Shown here: one piece after another, positions 18,114 to 27,417 of the stretch | Layout of the letters: every line of letters begins with the position of its first letter | How positions within the stretch are numbered: position 1 is the stretch's first letter | Source: Actibacterium ureilyticum | GTDB lineage: Bacteria; Pseudomonadota; Alphaproteobacteria; Rhodobacterales; Rhodobacteraceae | DNA length: 64,000 bases | Assembly: GCF_002285435.1 (NCBI RefSeq) | Contig: NZ_NSBT01000006.1 | Span: 64,501-128,500 of the forward strand | Direction of reading: 5' to 3' | Notes under the pieces: model-generated | What the model saw: only the letters and a program-made list of their open reading frames with translations | What the model was told of the DNA's origin: nothing | Databases searched by the model: none | Made by a program: the position numbers and the translations under genes

Positions 18114-18167
18114 CGAACCTGAAAGATCGCGCGTGCGCTGTCACCGCCGCTGTGCTACGGCGGTGAC

Positions 18168-19097
18168 ATGCTGGCTGTCTTTTTGAAAACCCTGCCGTTT
18201 TTCGCACTGATCGGGCTGGGGTTCTGGTCGGGCAAGACCAAGTTCTTCACCGCCGAGGCAACGGCCTATCTGACCAAGTTCGTGTTCTATTTCGCCCTGT
18301 CGGCGATGCTGTTCCGGTTTTCGGCCAACCTGTCGCTGGCCGAGGTTCTGGATTGGTCCTTTGTCGGGGCCTATCTGTCGGGGACGATCGTGGTGTACCT
18401 GCTGGCGACGCTGGTCGCGCTGATCCGTGGCATCGGGGTCGAGGAAGCCGCGGTCGAGGCGCAATGCGCCGTCATTGGCAACGTGGGTTTCCTGGGCATT
18501 CCGATGCTGGTGCTGCTGATGGGCGATGCCGCGATTGGCCCGGTCATGCTGGTGCTGGCGGTCGACCTGATCGTGTTTTCCAGCCTGATCGTCATCCTGA
18601 TCACCGGCTCGCGCGATGGGCGCGTGTCGCTGCGGGTGCTGGGCACGGTCGCGGGCGGGCTGGTGCGCAACCCGATGATCGTGTCGATTGTCCTTGGGCT
18701 GGGCTGGTCGGCGCTGGGTTGGCCGATCCCGGCCCCGATGCAGGAATTTCTGAACATTCTGGGGGCCGCCGCCACGCCGGGCGCGTTGTTCGCCATTGGC
18801 GCGTCGCTGGCGGTCAGCCGCGCCGAACGGGTGGTGGTGCCGCTGTGGCTGTCATTTGCCAAGCTGGCGCTGCATCCCGCTGCCGTGGCCGTCGCGGCGC
18901 TGATGGTGTTTCCGGTCGAACCCTATGCCGCCAGCGTGATGATCGCCGCCGCCGCGCTGCCGGTGGCTGGCAATGTCTTCATCCTGGCGCAGCATTACGG
19001 TGTGGCGCCGCAGCGCGCCTCGGCCTCGATCCTGATTTCGACCGTGATCAGCGTCTTCACGATTTCGGCGGTGATTGCCTGGGTGGGCGGCGGCTGA
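18168..19097 (+). CDS. AEC family transporter (auxin efflux carrier-like)
   Basis: This 309-residue inner-membrane protein has about ten hydrophobic segments in two repeats. Typical AEC features are the N-terminal LPFFALIGLGFWSGK, the CAVIGNVGFLGIPM core in the first half and ALPVAGNVFILAQHYG in the second half. Bacterial members carry malate, malonate and other small organic anions; the substrate here cannot be inferred. It is the first gene of a compact run extending to the hydrolase ending at 23576, although 57 bases separate it from the next gene. Confidence 0.85.
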   Translation: MLAVFLKTLPFFALIGLGFWSGKTKFFTAEATAYLTKFVFYFALSAMLFRFSANLSLAEVLDWSFVGAYLSGTIVVYLLATLVALIRGIGVEEAAVEAQCAVIGNVGFLGIPMLVLLMGDAAIGPVMLVLAVDLIVFSSLIVILITGSRDGRVSLRVLGTVAGGLVRNPMIVSIVLGLGWSALGWPIPAPMQEFLNILGAAATPGALFAIGASLAVSRAERVVVPLWLSFAKLALHPAAVAVAALMVFPVEPYAASVMIAAAALPVAGNVFILAQHYGVAPQRASASILISTVISVFTISAVIAWVGGG

Positions 19098-19154
19098 AAC
19101 TTGCGCCGCACCGGGTGGCGCGCTAGGCCTTGGACAATGACAGTGGAGGGTCGC

Positions 19155-19985
19155 ATGGAAACCGTTTCGGAAAATCGCGCATTCGGCGGGGTGCAGGGGG
19201 TCTATACCCATGCCTCGGACGCTTGCGCCTGTGACATGACATTCGGGCTGTTCCTGCCCGAAGAGGCCGCCGAGGGGCCGGTGCCGGTCCTGTGGTACCT
19301 GTCGGGCCTGACCTGCACCCATGAAAACGCCATGACCAAGGCCGGCGCACAGGGCTGGGCGGCGGAACATGGCATAGCGCTGGTCTTTCCCGATACCTCG
19401 CCCCGGGGTGACGGTGTGGCGGATGACGAGGCCTATGACCTGGGCAAGGGCGCGGGGTTCTATGTGAATGCCACCCAGGACCCCTGGAAGCCGCATTTCC
19501 GCATGTGGGATTACATCGCCGACGAGCTGCCGCGCGTCCTGGCCGCCAATTTCGCCATCGACGAGGATCGCCAGGCCATCACCGGCCATTCCATGGGTGG
19601 GCACGGGGCGCTGACACTGGCGATGAACCTGCCCGGCCGTTTCGCCAGCGTGTCGGCCTTTTCGCCCATCGCCAACCCGACGCAATCGGATTGGGGCCGC
19701 AAGCAGCTGGGCGCCTATCTGGGTGCGGATGAAACCACCTGGGCGGCGCATGACGCCAGCCTTCTGATGCGCGAGACCGGGTTCGACGGCCCGGTTCTGA
19801 TCGATCAGGGTAGCAAGGACCAGTTCCTGGACCTGCTGAAGCCCGAAGCCCTGGCCGAGGCCATCGCCGAACGCCGTCAGCCCGCGACCTTCCGGATGCA
19901 GGACGGCTATGACCATTCCTATTTCTTCGTGTCGACCTTCATGGAAGATCACGTCGATTTCCACGCAGCTGCGCTGTACCGCTGA
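19155..19985 (+). CDS. fghA: S-formylglutathione hydrolase
   Basis: This 276-residue alpha/beta hydrolase (esterase D family) splits S-formylglutathione to formate and glutathione, the second step of glutathione-dependent formaldehyde detoxification. The catalytic triad is S146 (GHSMGG), D222 (GSKDQF) and H254 (YDHSYFF), and the YLSGLTCTHENAM block is diagnostic. The start at 19155 follows GGAGGG; earlier in-frame ATGs lack one. The partner glutathione-dependent formaldehyde dehydrogenase is not in this window. Confidence 0.95.
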   Translation: METVSENRAFGGVQGVYTHASDACACDMTFGLFLPEEAAEGPVPVLWYLSGLTCTHENAMTKAGAQGWAAEHGIALVFPDTSPRGDGVADDEAYDLGKGAGFYVNATQDPWKPHFRMWDYIADELPRVLAANFAIDEDRQAITGHSMGGHGALTLAMNLPGRFASVSAFSPIANPTQSDWGRKQLGAYLGADETTWAAHDASLLMRETGFDGPVLIDQGSKDQFLDLLKPEALAEAIAERRQPATFRMQDGYDHSYFFVSTFMEDHVDFHAAALYR

Positions 19986-19990
19986 AAACC

Positions 19991-20680
19991 ATGAGCTCTG
20001 ACATGCATGAATACCGCAGCCTGCAAGACATATTCCTGTCCAATGGCGGCAGGGTGATCCACAAATGGCTGCACTATTTCGACATCTACGAGCGCCATTT
20101 CAGGCGTTTCGTCGGTAAGTCACCGACCATGCTGGAAATCGGTGTGTTCAAGGGCGGGTCTCTGGCCATGTGGCAGCAGTATTTCGGCCCCGGCACCCAG
20201 ATCGTCGGCATCGACATCAATCCCGACTGCGCGCGATACGCGGGTGACGGGATCGACGTGCGGATCGGTTCGCAAGACGATCCGGCGCTTCTGGATCAGA
20301 TCCTGAACGACTATGCGTTCGATATCGTTCTGGATGATGGCAGTCACCGGATGGAGCATCTGAACGCGTCGTTCGATCTGATCTATGACCGGATCTCGCC
20401 GAATGGCGTTTACATGGCCGAGGATCTGCACAGCTGCTACCTGCCGCGTTTCGGCGGCGGGATAAACAAAAAGGCCTCGTTCATGGAGACCGTCAAAAAC
20501 AAGATCGACGAACTTCATGCGACCTATGTGGGCAAGCTCGAGGTATCGGAGTTCACCAAGTCCACGGCGTCGATCAATGTGTATGATTCAATTGTCGTGT
20601 TCGAAAAGGCACCGCAAGGCGCGCGCAGTCATATCAAGACCGGTTCGATGGACCTGCTGCCATCGGATTTCGCGCGATGA
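19991..20680 (+). CDS. Class I SAM-dependent methyltransferase
   Basis: This 229-residue cytoplasmic protein has the SAM-binding motif [11 protein letters not shown] at residues 48-57, the acidic ribose-binding VGIDINPDC after strand 2, and a [10 protein letters not shown] motif near 108-117. That pattern is seen in sugar or natural-product O-methyltransferases of the TylF/MycE/rhamnosyl type. The acceptor is unknown. It starts five bases after fghA and overlaps the next start by ATGA, so it is part of the same operon. Confidence 0.75.
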   Translation: MSSDMHEYRSLQDIFLSNGGRVIHKWLHYFDIYERHFRRFVGKSPTMLEIGVFKGGSLAMWQQYFGPGTQIVGIDINPDCARYAGDGIDVRIGSQDDPALLDQILNDYAFDIVLDDGSHRMEHLNASFDLIYDRISPNGVYMAEDLHSCYLPRFGGGINKKASFMETVKNKIDELHATYVGKLEVSEFTKSTASINVYDSIVVFEKAPQGARSHIKTGSMDLLPSDFAR

Positions 20681-21129
20681 TCTATGTCGATGCCGATGCC
20701 TGCCCCGTCAAGGCCGAGGTCGAGCGTGTCGCCGACCGCCACAAGGCGCAGGTCCGGATGGTCGCCAATGGCGGGCTGCGCCCGTCGCCCAACCCGCGCA
20801 TCGAAATGGTCTATGTCGCCGAGGGCCCGGACGAGGCCGACAAGTGGATCGCCGAACGCGCAGGCACGGGTGACGTGGTGATCACCGGCGACATCCCCCT
20901 GGCCGCCAAATGCGTCGAGGCCGGCGCGCGTGTCCTGCGCCACAATGGCGAGGCGCTGACCCCCGCCAATATCGGCAATGTGCTGGCCACGCGCGATCTG
21001 ATGAGCGACCTGCGCGCCGCCGATCCGTTCCGTCAGGGCGGCGGGGCGGCATTTTCCAAGGCCGACCGCTCGCGCTTTCTGGATGCGCTGGAACGCGCGC
21101 TGGCCGCTATCGCACGCGAGGCCCCATGA
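20677..21129 (+). CDS. UPF0178 (YaiI/YqxD) family protein
   Basis: This 150-residue cytosolic protein has family signatures at both ends: [19 protein letters not shown] at the N-terminus, then [13 protein letters not shown], and the C-terminal [20 protein letters not shown]. The acidic pocket resembles PIN/NYN-type nuclease folds, but the biochemical role of the family is not established. It overlaps both neighbours by ATGA. Confidence 0.92.
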   Translation: MIYVDADACPVKAEVERVADRHKAQVRMVANGGLRPSPNPRIEMVYVAEGPDEADKWIAERAGTGDVVITGDIPLAAKCVEAGARVLRHNGEALTPANIGNVLATRDLMSDLRAADPFRQGGGAAFSKADRSRFLDALERALAAIAREAP

Positions 21130-21767
21130 CCATTCACCGCCCCGAAGCCGTCATCTTCGATATCGGCAATGTGCTGTTCGAATGGCGCCCCGAACGGTTC
21201 TATGACCGCCGGATCGGGCCGGAACGCCGCCGCGCGCTGTTCGACGCGGTCGATCTGAACGGGATGAACGAACGGGTGGATCTGGGCGCCGATTTCACCG
21301 CCACGATCTATGACATGGCCGATGCGCATCCCGATTATCGGGACGAGATCCGCATGTGGCGCGACGACTGGCTGGAGATGGCCCAGCCGCTGATCCCCGG
21401 ATCGCTGCACCTGATGCGGGCGCTTCAGGCACGCGGCGTGCCGGTTTTCACGCTCACGAATTTCGGCATTGGCAGCTTCGATTATGCCGCCGACACGACC
21501 TATCCGTTCCTGCGCGATTTCGACCGGGCCTATATCTCGGGCCATCTGGGGGTGATCAAACCCGACCCGCGCATCTATGAGATCGTGGAACAGGATTGCG
21601 GCATCGCGCCCGACCGGCTGCTGTTCACCGATGACCGCGCCGACAACATCGCCGCGGCCCGGGCACGCGGCTGGCAGGTGCATCTGTTCGACGGCCCCGC
21701 GGGCTGGGCCGCGCGGCTGGTCGCGGCGGGACTTCTGACCGAAAGCGAGGTGGCAAATGCAGCCTGA
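21126..21767 (+). CDS. HAD superfamily hydrolase (YihX/haloacid dehalogenase-like phosphatase)
   Basis: This 213-residue protein carries all four HAD motifs: nucleophile region FDIGNVLF (D12), TLTNFG (motif II), the lysine of [10 protein letters not shown] (motif III) and FTDDRADN (motif IV). The FDIGNV form with Ile/Gly after the nucleophile and the helical cap are typical of the YihX/epoxide-hydrolase N-terminal-like branch, which removes phosphate from sugar phosphates or FMN-type substrates. The start is set by the ATGA overlap with the UPF0178 gene. Its last 11 bases overlap the cyclodeaminase gene. Confidence 0.9.
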   Translation: MTIHRPEAVIFDIGNVLFEWRPERFYDRRIGPERRRALFDAVDLNGMNERVDLGADFTATIYDMADAHPDYRDEIRMWRDDWLEMAQPLIPGSLHLMRALQARGVPVFTLTNFGIGSFDYAADTTYPFLRDFDRAYISGHLGVIKPDPRIYEIVEQDCGIAPDRLLFTDDRADNIAAARARGWQVHLFDGPAGWAARLVAAGLLTESEVANAA

Positions 21768-22674
21768 AATCGTACCCTTCGAGGCCGAGGCGCTGTTGGA
21801 CTGGAACGCATTGACCGACGCGATCGAGGCTGGCCACCGTCTGCCCCGGGCCAAGATGGACGACACGTTCCTGTATCGCGATCCCGACACCCTGCTCAGC
21901 CGGGCGGCCTGGGTCGACGGGCTGGGCATGGCGGTCAAGACGGCCACGATCTTTCCCGGCAATCCCGCGCGCGATCGGGCGATGGTCAACGGCGCGGTCT
22001 GCCTTTACGCCGATGGCGACGGCACGCTCGAGGCGCTGGTCGATTTCCACCTTGTCACCAAATGGAAAACGGCGGGCGACAGCCTGCTTGCGGCCAAGCG
22101 CCTGGCGCGACCCGACAGCCGCACGATCCTGATCGTGGGCGCGGGCACGGTGGGTCATTCGCTGTACCAGGCCTATTCCAGCGCCTTTCCCGACGCGCGT
22201 TTCCTGATCTGGAACCGCAGCGCGGCGGGGGCCACGCGCATGGCGGCGGATTTTCCCGATGTGACCGTGGTGACCGACCTGCCCGATGCGGTGGCGCAGG
22301 CCGATATCGTCACCGCCGCCACCATGTCGACCACACCGGTGCTGCGCGGCGAATGGCTGCGCGCGGGCCAGCATATCGACCTGATCGGGGCCTTTCGTCC
22401 CGACATGCGCGAGGCCGACGATGCCGCCCTGAAACGCGCCCGCATCCATGTCGATAGCTTCGACAGCACGCTGGATCACATCGGCGAGCTGAAGATCCCG
22501 CTGGCCGATGGCGCGATCGAGCGCAGCGATGTGCTGGCCGATTTCTATGACCTGGGCAGCGGTGGTTTCGCGCGGGAAACCGAGGATGAAATCACCCTGT
22601 TCAAGAACGGGGGCGGTGCGCATCTAGATCTGATGACCAGCCGCTATATCCTGGACGCATGGTCGCAGCGCTGA
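21757..22674 (+). CDS. Ornithine cyclodeaminase/mu-crystallin family protein
   Basis: This 305-residue NAD(P)-dependent enzyme has the family substrate region MAVKTATIFPGNP (about 50-62), the Rossmann nucleotide loop IVGAGTVGHSL and ATMSTTPVL. Known members convert ornithine to proline, or act as delta1-pyrroline-2-carboxylate reductases or alanine dehydrogenases; DLIGAFRPDMREAD and the C-terminal GSGGFARE fit the broad family without deciding the substrate. It overlaps the preceding HAD gene by 11 bases and the following hydrolase by 16. Confidence 0.88.
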   Translation: MQPEIVPFEAEALLDWNALTDAIEAGHRLPRAKMDDTFLYRDPDTLLSRAAWVDGLGMAVKTATIFPGNPARDRAMVNGAVCLYADGDGTLEALVDFHLVTKWKTAGDSLLAAKRLARPDSRTILIVGAGTVGHSLYQAYSSAFPDARFLIWNRSAAGATRMAADFPDVTVVTDLPDAVAQADIVTAATMSTTPVLRGEWLRAGQHIDLIGAFRPDMREADDAALKRARIHVDSFDSTLDHIGELKIPLADGAIERSDVLADFYDLGSGGFARETEDEITLFKNGGGAHLDLMTSRYILDAWSQR

Positions 22675-23576
22675 TCCTTCTTGCCGGTCTGGCCCTGGCG
22701 GCGGCGCTGTCGTGGCTGTTGGCCGAACGCCTGCGCCGGCCGCTGGACGATACGGCGCGCCACGCCGCACCGGGCCAGTTCGCGGAGCTGTCCCAGGGGC
22801 GCACCCATTACCGCTGGGATGGCGCGGTGCGTGGCCCGGTCCTGGTGTGCATCCACGGGCTGACATCTGCGTCCTATGTCTGGGACGCGCTGGTGCCGCG
22901 GCTGGGGATGATGGGCTTTCGCGTGCTGCGCTATGACCTCTATGGCCGGGGGCTGTCGGACCGGCCAGAGGGCACGCAGGATGCGGCGTTCTTCCTCAGG
23001 CAGCTCGAGGATCTGCTGGAGCATCAGGGGCTGTCGGACGATCTGACGCTGCTGGGCTATTCCATGGGCGGCACCATCGCCACCGATTTCGCCGCCGAGG
23101 AACCTCATCGCCTGACCCGTGTGATCCTGCTGGCGCCGGCGGGTCTGGGCTTTGTCCCCCGGTGGCTGGAGCGGATGGCCATGCGCGTGCCGGTGGTCGG
23201 CGCCTGGCTGATGCGGGTGCCGGGCGGGTGGCTGATGCGCCGGGCGCTGCGCCGTGGTCCGCAGACGGATATCACCCCGCGCCAGATGGCGGAAACGCGC
23301 TTTGCGGGGTACCTGCCCGCGGTCCGGTCCAGCCTGCGCCACATGCTGTCCCGCGATCTGACAGGCGCACACCACCAGATCGCCCGGAACGATATCCCGC
23401 TTCTGGCGATATGGGGCGAGGATGACCCGTTCATCCCCCTGCGTGCCGTCGGGCGCCTGGCCCAGGCCAACCGCCGCGCCCGTCAGGTCACCCTGCCCAA
23501 GGCCGGGCATATGCTGCCCGTGACCCATCCCGACCAGATCCATACCGCGATACAGGGCTTTCTGCGCAATGGCTGA
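22659..23576 (+). CDS. Alpha/beta hydrolase, membrane-anchored
   Basis: This 305-residue protein has an N-terminal hydrophobic anchor (residues 3-22) followed by an alpha/beta hydrolase fold. Visible are the oxyanion HG (CIHGLTS, near 65-71), nucleophile S135 in GYSMGG, acid GEDDPF, and the final histidine in GHMLPVTHPDQ. An esterase or lipase acting at the periplasmic side or at the membrane is plausible. It overlaps the cyclodeaminase gene by 16 bases and is the last gene of the run, converging on the MFS gene four bases away. Confidence 0.88.
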   Translation: MVAALILLAGLALAAALSWLLAERLRRPLDDTARHAAPGQFAELSQGRTHYRWDGAVRGPVLVCIHGLTSASYVWDALVPRLGMMGFRVLRYDLYGRGLSDRPEGTQDAAFFLRQLEDLLEHQGLSDDLTLLGYSMGGTIATDFAAEEPHRLTRVILLAPAGLGFVPRWLERMAMRVPVVGAWLMRVPGGWLMRRALRRGPQTDITPRQMAETRFAGYLPAVRSSLRHMLSRDLTGAHHQIARNDIPLLAIWGEDDPFIPLRAVGRLAQANRRARQVTLPKAGHMLPVTHPDQIHTAIQGFLRNG

Positions 23577-23579
23577 AGA

Positions 23580-24824
23580 TCAGGCCGCAACCGGCTCTGC
23601 CGGGGTTTCGCGAATGGGCAGGTGGACGATGGCCGAAAACGCGCCGACCCCGACGCCGACCCACCAGACCAGCGTGTAATCGCCATAGATGTCATACATC
23701 CGGCCCCCCAGCCACACGCCCAGGAAGCTGCCCAGCTGGTGGCTGAAAAAGACGATCCCGTACAGCGTGCCCATATAGCGCAGCCCATAGATATGCGCGA
23801 CCAAACCGCTGGTCAGCGGCACCGTGGCCAGCCAGAGCGACCCCATCACCACCGAAAAGACGATGACCGATGCCGGTGTGATCGGCATCAGGATGAATGC
23901 CGCCGCAGCCAAAGTCCGCCCGGTATAGATCGCCGCCAACAGGTATTTCTTGGAAAACCGCTTGCCCAGCCAGGCGGCGTAAAGCGTCCCGGCCACATTG
24001 GCCAACCCGATCAGCGAAATCGACACCGCCCCCAGCGCCGAGGTCGTGCTGACCCCCAGCGCGGCCAGCGTGCCCGACGGATCGATGGCGCCGCACATCT
24101 CGGTCACGAAGGCCGGGAAATGCGCGGTGATAAAGGCCAGCTGATACCCGCAGGAAAAGAAGCCCAGGAAGATCAGCGTATAGGACGGGTCGCGAAAGGC
24201 ACGGCGCAGGACAGTGCCCATGCTTTCTTCCAGTTCCGCCCGTGTCGCGGCCTGGGGGCTGCGCATCATCGGCAGCGCCAGAAGCGTGGCGATGATCACC
24301 ACCGCAAAGACCACGAAGACATTCTGCCAGGACATGAAGCCCAGCATCCATTCCGCCACCGGCGCGCCAAAGATCTGGCCCGACGATCCCGCCGCCGTCG
24401 CAATGCCCAGCGACAGCGACCTGTGCTCGTCACTGGACGCGCGGCCCACCACGGCCAGGATCACGCCGAACCCCGTGCCCGCAATGCCGAAGCCCACGAG
24501 CCATTCCAGCCATTGGTGCTGCGCGGGTTCGGTCGCGACCGATGACAGCAACAGCCCGGCAGCATAGCACAGCGCGCCCAGGATGATCGCCCGGCGGTCG
24601 CCGAATTTCTCGGCCAAGGCACCAAAGATCGGCTGCCCGATCCCCCAGGCCAGGTTCTGAAACGCGATGGCCAACGAGAACTCGGACCGGGGCCAGCCGA
24701 ATTCCTCGGCAATCGGGATCTGAAAGACCCCGAAACTGGCCCGCACCGCAAAGCTCAGCATGATGACGATACAGCCGCCGATCAGAACGGGTGTGATCAG
24801 CGGGGGCGATGTGCGTGTTGTCAT
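23580..24824 (-). CDS. MFS transporter (OxlT/monocarboxylate-porter-like)
   Basis: This 414-residue inner-membrane protein has 12 predicted spans. Early segments such as SFAVRASFGVFQIPIAEEFG and FQNLAWGIGQPIFGALAEKFGDRRAI (read across the second span) match the oxalate/formate and monocarboxylate MFS branch. The start is the ATG behind GGAGGCCCC; the longer upstream frame is not membrane-like and lies in the promoter region. It is divergent from zapE with a 113-base gap. Substrate unknown, probably a small carboxylate. Confidence 0.85.
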   Translation of the reverse strand: MTTRTSPPLITPVLIGGCIVIMLSFAVRASFGVFQIPIAEEFGWPRSEFSLAIAFQNLAWGIGQPIFGALAEKFGDRRAIILGALCYAAGLLLSSVATEPAQHQWLEWLVGFGIAGTGFGVILAVVGRASSDEHRSLSLGIATAAGSSGQIFGAPVAEWMLGFMSWQNVFVVFAVVIIATLLALPMMRSPQAATRAELEESMGTVLRRAFRDPSYTLIFLGFFSCGYQLAFITAHFPAFVTEMCGAIDPSGTLAALGVSTTSALGAVSISLIGLANVAGTLYAAWLGKRFSKKYLLAAIYTGRTLAAAAFILMPITPASVIVFSVVMGSLWLATVPLTSGLVAHIYGLRYMGTLYGIVFFSHQLGSFLGVWLGGRMYDIYGDYTLVWWVGVGVGAFSAIVHLPIRETPAEPVAA

Positions 24825-24937
24825 GGGGCCTCCTGTCGCGGGCGCAGGATTTCGCAGCCGGGCCTCTGGGTCAAACGAAATGAATTGATCCGACGGTTCA
24901 TCTTTTCTTATGCGTGCCGAATGTCTAAGGGAAACCC

Positions 24938-26017
24938 ATGGTGAAGACACTGCGTGAGATCTATTCCGCCAAGGTGCAAGCGGGTGAAATACATGCCGAT
25001 CCGGGGCAGGTGGCGGTGCTGGACCCGCTGGACCGGATCTGCACCGCCCTGGCGGCCGCACCCGAAACCGGTGGCGGCTTTTCCCTGTTCCGGCGCAAGG
25101 CGAAACCCGAACCGGTGCGCGGGCTTTACATGTGGGGTGGCGTCGGGCGCGGCAAATCCATGCTGATGGACCTCTTTTACGATCATGTGCCGATTTCCGG
25201 AAAGCGGCGGGTGCATTTCCACGCCTTCTTGCAAGAGGTGCATGCCGACCTGCACACCGTCCGCCAGACCGGCGTGGACGACGCGCTGGCCAAGGTGGCG
25301 CAGGCCCTTGCGGGCGATCTGCGGCTTTTGTGCTTCGACGAGATGCAGATCACCGATATCACCGATGCGATGCTGGTGGGGCGGCTTTTCGATCTGCTGT
25401 TCGAACAGGGTGTCACGGTCGTGACCACGTCGAACCGCATCCCGGACGACCTTTACAAGGACGGGTTGCAGCGCGAGCTTTTCCTTCCCTTCATCGCGCT
25501 GATCAAGGACCGGCTCGAGGTGCACCACCTGGCCTCGCCCACCGATTACCGGCAGAACCGCCTGTCGGGGGCGGATGTGTTCTTTGCGCCGGCCGATGCC
25601 TCGGCCCGTGGGGCCATGGACGAGATCTGGCAGGACCTGACCGGCGGGGCGGGCGCGCCGCTGACGCTGACGATCAAGGGGCGCGCGGTCGAGCTGCCGA
25701 AGTTCCACAACGGCGTGGCGCGCGCCCGGTTCTGGGACCTGTGCGGCAAACCGCTGGGCCCGGGCGACTATCTGGTGATTGCCGATACCGTGCGGGTGCT
25801 GCTGCTGGACGACATCCCGCAACTGGGCCGCAGCAATTTCAACGAGGCCAAGCGCTTCGTCACCCTGATCGACGCGCTTTACGAGGCCAAGGTGCGGCTG
25901 ATCTGTTCGGCCGCCGCCCAGCCCGAGATGCTGTATGTCGAAGGCACCGGCGCGTTCGAGTTCGAACGCACCGCCAGCCGCTTGCGCGAGATGCAGGACG
26001 CCGCCTGGGGCAGCTAG
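24938..26017 (+). CDS. zapE: Cell division protein ZapE (AFG1-like ATPase)
   Basis: This 359-residue P-loop ATPase of the AFG1/ZapE family has Walker A MWGGVGRGKSMLMDLF near residues 65-80, RRVHFHAF next, Walker B LLCFDEMQITDI and the sensor TTSNR. In E. coli ZapE associates with the Z-ring under some growth conditions; mitochondrial AFG1 handles inner-membrane proteins. Length and motifs are normal. It converges on folC across a 125-base gap with a large hairpin. Confidence 0.93.
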   Translation: MVKTLREIYSAKVQAGEIHADPGQVAVLDPLDRICTALAAAPETGGGFSLFRRKAKPEPVRGLYMWGGVGRGKSMLMDLFYDHVPISGKRRVHFHAFLQEVHADLHTVRQTGVDDALAKVAQALAGDLRLLCFDEMQITDITDAMLVGRLFDLLFEQGVTVVTTSNRIPDDLYKDGLQRELFLPFIALIKDRLEVHHLASPTDYRQNRLSGADVFFAPADASARGAMDEIWQDLTGGAGAPLTLTIKGRAVELPKFHNGVARARFWDLCGKPLGPGDYLVIADTVRVLLLDDIPQLGRSNFNEAKRFVTLIDALYEAKVRLICSAAAQPEMLYVEGTGAFEFERTASRLREMQDAAWGS

Positions 26018-26042
26018 GACAGCACGCCGCCGCCTTCGGCGA

Positions 26043-26120
26043 GAGTATTTGGACCAAGAAGAAGACAGGGTTCCGCTTCTTCTTGGACGAAATACTCCGG
26101 GGTTTGGGGCAGCGCCCCAA
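26043..26120. repeat. Long inverted repeat / REP-like intergenic element between zapE and folC
   Basis: Outer arms GAGTATTT and AAATACTC (26043-26050, 26090-26097) and inner arms CCAAGAAGAAG and CTTCTTCTTGG (26054-26064, 26076-26086) form a 55-base hairpin. A second hairpin TTGGGGC-AGC-GCCCCAA follows at 26104-26120. The element sits between two converging genes and could terminate both. A related element lies at 57924-57985. Similar sequences recur between genes in other Rhodobacterales genomes, as far as I recall. Confidence 0.75.
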
Positions 26121-26142
26121 TCGGGTTGGACCGGGCGCGCGT

Positions 26143-27417
26143 TCAGGCATTCTGGCGCAGGATATGACCGGCCAGATATAGCGATCCGCAGATCAGAATG
26201 CGCGCGTTCGGTGTTTGGTTTGCGATATCCGCAACGGCCTGCGCGACGCTGTCGGCGGTTGCGGCCTGAAGTCCGACCTGTTCCGCCGCCGCCGCTGTGT
26301 CGGTGGCGGGCAGGGTGTTCTCCTCGCCCGGGATCGACACGGCGGTCAGGCTTTGGGCGACATTGGCCAGAGGGCGCATGTAGCCCGTGACATCCTTGGT
26401 GTTCAGCATGCCGCAGATCAGGTGCAGCGGGCGTGGGGGCAGGCGGTTCAGCGCCTCGGCCAGCGCGATCCCCGCCGCGGGGTTATGGCCGCCATCCAGC
26501 CACAGCTCGGCGCGACCCGCCGCGTCGACCAGTGGGCCGGTCCGCAGCCGTTGCAGGCGGGCGGGCCATTCGGCGCGGGTGACGGCGGCCTCGCAGGCGT
26601 CATCGTCCAGCCCCAGGTGGCGCAGCGCGGCCAGCGCGGCCCCGGCATTCTGGATCTGGTGCGCGCCGATCAGGTTGGGCAGGGGCAGGTCCAGCAACCC
26701 GCTCTCGTCCTGATAGACCAGCCGTTCGCGTTCTTCCCAAACATGCCAGTGCTGCCCATGGGCCAGCAGGGGGGTGCCGAGCGACGCGGCGCGCGCCTCG
26801 ATCACCTCCAACGCCGCATCGTCCTGCGGGCCGACGACGCAGGGCACGCCGCGTTTCAGGATGCCCGCCTTTTCGCCCGCGATCTCGGCCAGGGTGTCGC
26901 CCAGATATTGCTGATGGTCGATCGAGACCGGCGTGATGACGGTCAGAGCGGGCCGGTCGATCACGTTGGTCGCATCCAGCCGCCCGCCCAGGCCGACCTC
27001 GAGCAATGTGTAATCCGCCGGGGTCCGGGCAAAGGCCAGCAAGGCGGCGACGGTCGTGATCTCGAAATAGGTGATTTGTTGCCGGTCATTGGCGTCCCAG
27101 CATTCGTCCAGCAGGGCGCTCAGCGCGTCTTCGGTGATCAAATCGCCCGCCAGCCGGATGCGTTCGTGAAATCGCGCCAGATGCGGCGAGGTATAGGCGT
27201 GCACGCGCTTGCCTGCCGCCTGAAGCCCCGCGCGGATCATCGCCTGGGTCGAGCCCTTGCCATTGGTGCCCGCCAGATGGATCACCGGCGGCAGGTCGCG
27301 TTCGGGGTGCCCGAGCGTTTCCAGCAGGCGCCAGACGCGGTCCAGCGTCAGATCCATGATCTTGGGGTGCAGCGTCATCATCCGTTCCAGGATGACGTCG
27401 CTTTGCTGCGGGCTCAC
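26143..27417 (-). CDS. folC: Bifunctional folylpolyglutamate synthase/dihydrofolate synthase
   Basis: This 424-residue enzyme adds glutamate to dihydropteroate and to folates. The P-loop GTNGKGST at residues 50-57, [30 protein letters not shown] and the C-terminal-domain WLDGGHNP are all present. The start is GTG at 27417, overlapping the accD stop as GTGA: the codons after it ([13 protein letters not shown]) belong to the family, so the ATGs at 27381/27378 would truncate it. accD-folC is a conserved pair in many bacteria. Confidence 0.94.
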   Translation of the reverse strand: MSPQQSDVILERMMTLHPKIMDLTLDRVWRLLETLGHPERDLPPVIHLAGTNGKGSTQAMIRAGLQAAGKRVHAYTSPHLARFHERIRLAGDLITEDALSALLDECWDANDRQQITYFEITTVAALLAFARTPADYTLLEVGLGGRLDATNVIDRPALTVITPVSIDHQQYLGDTLAEIAGEKAGILKRGVPCVVGPQDDAALEVIEARAASLGTPLLAHGQHWHVWEERERLVYQDESGLLDLPLPNLIGAHQIQNAGAALAALRHLGLDDDACEAAVTRAEWPARLQRLRTGPLVDAAGRAELWLDGGHNPAAGIALAEALNRLPPRPLHLICGMLNTKDVTGYMRPLANVAQSLTAVSIPGEENTLPATDTAAAAEQVGLQAATADSVAQAVADIANQTPNARILICGSLYLAGHILRQNA

